Source: Algoriphagus oliviformis (GTDB taxonomy: Bacteria > Bacteroidota > Bacteroidia > Cytophagales > Cyclobacteriaceae). Taken from it: a DNA stretch of 64,000 bases. Location of the stretch: NCBI RefSeq assembly GCF_017254915.1, contig NZ_JAFKCT010000006.1, positions 196,173-260,172 on the forward strand, written 5' to 3'. A model generated the notes under the pieces. It was given only the letters and a program-made list of their open reading frames with translations. It had not been told where the DNA came from and searched no databases. Within the stretch, counting starts at the first letter, position 1. Each line of letters starts with the position of its first letter. The position numbers and the translations under genes were made by a program. Below are positions 62,257 to 64,000 of this stretch, piece after piece.

Positions 62257-64000
62257 TTATTCTCCTTTCTTCTCGATAGGTAAAAGGCGATCAAACATCA
62301 ATCCGCTCCAGCCCTCGCCTCTGCCTGTGGTCTTGGTTCTTCCTACCCAAAGTATCGTTTTGCCGTCGATCCAGCGCGTTCGCTTGAAGGCACGCTTCAC
62401 AATCACGCCCGCCCTGGGCACTTCCTCCTCCTCGATGAAGTGAACCGGCTGCTGTTCTTTGAGCAAAAGGCTGCTTGGCGCGGGGGCATTGGGGATTTTT
62501 GCCCTTTGCAGGCGAATCTCCTGCTCACTTCCGTTTTTGTGGACCGGGATGAAAGGGATCCAGTTTTCTGGAACGGAAGTTCCGGCCAGGTATCGGACCT
62601 TGGACTCAGGATTGTCGGGCTCATCCAGCGGGCTAAAACGTGGCCGGATCAGCTTCACCTCCCTTCCCCCACCGGCGATTGAGGGAACGGTGTTTTCAAT
62701 CGCCCACACCATATTGGTCATCTCGTCCCGCATGAAATTCACCTTTTCCAAAGGCTCGCTTTGCTGGAGCTTCAGGATCGAGGGAGCGAGGTAAAATCTG
62801 TTTCTGGGCGACTGTAGGTCATGCCGCTCGTTGTGGCGGAACATCGCAAACTCGTGCCAGGCCACTTCCGGATCGGTAAAGGTCGGCTCGATCAGTACGT
62901 GCTGCCCAAACACATCGGTGACGAGTATATTTTTGACCTCACAGTAGGTATTGATCTTCATGGGATACGGCAGTACAAACCAATCGTTGGAATAGGTAAT
63001 CCCGTATTCGGTGATGAGCATGGACAGCAGCCCGGTGGTTCCTGACTGGATCTTGGCAAAGTCGATCTGGCCATCCTCCATCTGCCAAAAACGGGGATTA
63101 GGAATCCCGGAGTATTGCAGTGGGGTGGGAATGAAAGTCTGCACACCCACTCTCAGCTGGCCGGTCTGCTGGATCTCCGAAGGCGTAGATCTGACATTCT
63201 CGTCAAAGCTGCTCCAATCCAACTTTCCCGAGGCATACTGGTCAGCTTCGAGCACGACTGTTTTGCCATTTTCGGGATTCGGCATCTCCAGGTGAAAATT
63301 GTATTCCATTCGCTCCGGCGTCCACGCATTTTGGCCCGATTCGCCCTGATAGTAGAGCGCCTTGTACCAAACTTGAAATTGCTCTGCTATGGTCGTCGTG
63401 AGCAGGTTGCGGTCAGCGGCCTTGAAGGCAGCCTCATTGTTGACCCAGTCTTGAAACGTCCCGTCCGTCATCGCCTGCAGGATCGCGTGTCCATCGGGAA
63501 ACTTGCCCAACACCGTCTGCGCAAAAAGAACCCCTTCCCTATCCTGTGCATTTTGATCGGACGAGAGCGGGAATCTTTCGAGGAATGCCGGACGCAATCT
63601 TTTCCTGCCCTGCTCGCTTAGTATCCTAAAAAATTGCCTGCCCATCTGCACCTGCAAAAACAGGTTGACCTCCACCGCCTCGTGCTCGACTTCTGGCTCC
63701 AGGGGAGTCTGGCTCGGGTCGTATTTTTTAGACGCTTTTCCCGAAATCGCCAGCACACCGGGTTCCTGTTCCTCAGAGAGGATTTTTGCCTGGCAGGCAG
63801 TCCCCGCATCCTCCCCCTGAAACTCCCCGAGCTGCCACTGCCGAGTCAGCATCCATAGGGGGTCGGCCGTCTCAGCCCGGAGGCTTTTCTCAAACTCCGC
63901 CTGTCTCGGAAGTCCCTCCAGACGGTTGCGATTGGAAATGAAAGGCTCAAAAAAGCGCTTGTCCAAAACGGAAGTCGCCAGATTCGCGCTGGCCTTTAGC
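62257..64000 (-). CDS. Large protein of unknown function, 5' end outside the window
   Basis: A frame of at least 580 residues open to the right edge (position 64000); the true start is outside. No signal peptide or membrane helix is seen. Near its visible N-terminus is DPLWMLTRQWQLGEFQGED, a motif I remember from large uncharacterised bacterial proteins (often LARQWQ-GEF-GED). The rest is polar with many Trp and Pro, and it ends RTKTTGRGEGWSGLMFDRLLP. No catalytic motif is evident. It is convergent with the membrane pair, 11 bp apart. Confidence 0.75.
   Translation of the reverse strand, partial: LKASANLATSVLDKRFFEPFISNRNRLEGLPRQAEFEKSLRAETADPLWMLTRQWQLGEFQGEDAGTACQAKILSEEQEPGVLAISGKASKKYDPSQTPLEPEVEHEAVEVNLFLQVQMGRQFFRILSEQGRKRLRPAFLERFPLSSDQNAQDREGVLFAQTVLGKFPDGHAILQAMTDGTFQDWVNNEAAFKAADRNLLTTTIAEQFQVWYKALYYQGESGQNAWTPERMEYNFHLEMPNPENGKTVVLEADQYASGKLDWSSFDENVRSTPSEIQQTGQLRVGVQTFIPTPLQYSGIPNPRFWQMEDGQIDFAKIQSGTTGLLSMLITEYGITYSNDWFVLPYPMKINTYCEVKNILVTDVFGQHVLIEPTFTDPEVAWHEFAMFRHNERHDLQSPRNRFYLAPSILKLQQSEPLEKVNFMRDEMTNMVWAIENTVPSIAGGGREVKLIRPRFSPLDEPDNPESKVRYLAGTSVPENWIPFIPVHKNGSEQEIRLQRAKIPNAPAPSSLLLKEQQPVHFIEEEEVPRAGVIVKRAFKRTRWIDGKTILWVGRTKTTGRGEGWSGLMFDRLLPIEKKGE

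Overview
The window reads as chromosome of a Bacteroidota bacterium, most likely an aerobic marine or soil member of the Cytophagales (Algoriphagus/Cyclobacterium-like). The evidence is: an alternative complex III plus cytochrome c oxidase supercluster in the order usual for that group, Bacteroidota-type promoters (TTTG, 19-20 bp, TAnnTTTG), a Tat-variant ActB, a PF16962-like ABC exporter, and many intergenic palindromes typical of the phylum. The family and genus are inference.

Layout. 0.2-3.9 kb: a very large membrane-embedded sensor kinase. 4-20.5 kb: a minus-strand respiratory locus actABCDEF-ctaC-ctaD-ctaA-ctaB-two COX3 genes-COX4-SCO-DUF420-small membrane protein. It is driven by a well-placed promoter at 20563-20593 and closed by a terminator at 3918-3941, with one internal terminator before SCO. 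It encodes menaquinol oxidation, electron transfer to an aa3-type oxidase, haem A synthesis and copper delivery. 20.9-24.6 kb: tRNA-Cys, a two-gene molybdenum hydroxylase, and an outer-membrane barrel. 24.8-35.8 kb: rpsA, a GH43-type glycosidase, plsC, a lipoprotein, cystathionine beta-synthase and an ABC exporter pair. 36.5-40.8 kb: a YcxB-like protein and an EVE-unknown-pyrR-pyrB cluster. 41-42.7 kb: a PolX-PHP protein whose polymerase site looks dead.

43.5-47.9 kb: an ECF sigma factor, a probable anti-sigma partner, two paralogous barrel proteins and a GIN/DUF4097-like beta-helix, all on the plus strand, with a nested inverted-repeat element between the two barrels. 48-51.5 kb: a PaaE-like ferredoxin reductase and purB. 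51.5-55.5 kb is the accessory part: an AT-rich Sll1717-type P-loop ATPase, an (AG)15 microsatellite upstream of it, seven 42-bp tandem units built from alternating hairpins, a gene remnant, and a REP-associated tyrosine transposase flanked on both sides by REP palindromes. 55.5-60.2 kb: a citrulline hydrolase, a beta-propeller-like protein and a second molybdenum hydroxylase. 60.7-64 kb: tRNA-Asn with a broken partial copy of itself upstream, two overlapping and mutually related membrane proteins, and the 3' part of a large unknown gene running off the right edge.

The best candidates for something undescribed are the 51.9-55.5 kb island (ATPase, microsatellite, hairpin array, transposase with its REPs) and the disrupted tRNA copy at 60.7 kb. 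No complete known defence system, prophage, CRISPR array or insertion sequence is visible. Functional links within the island are inference from proximity only.
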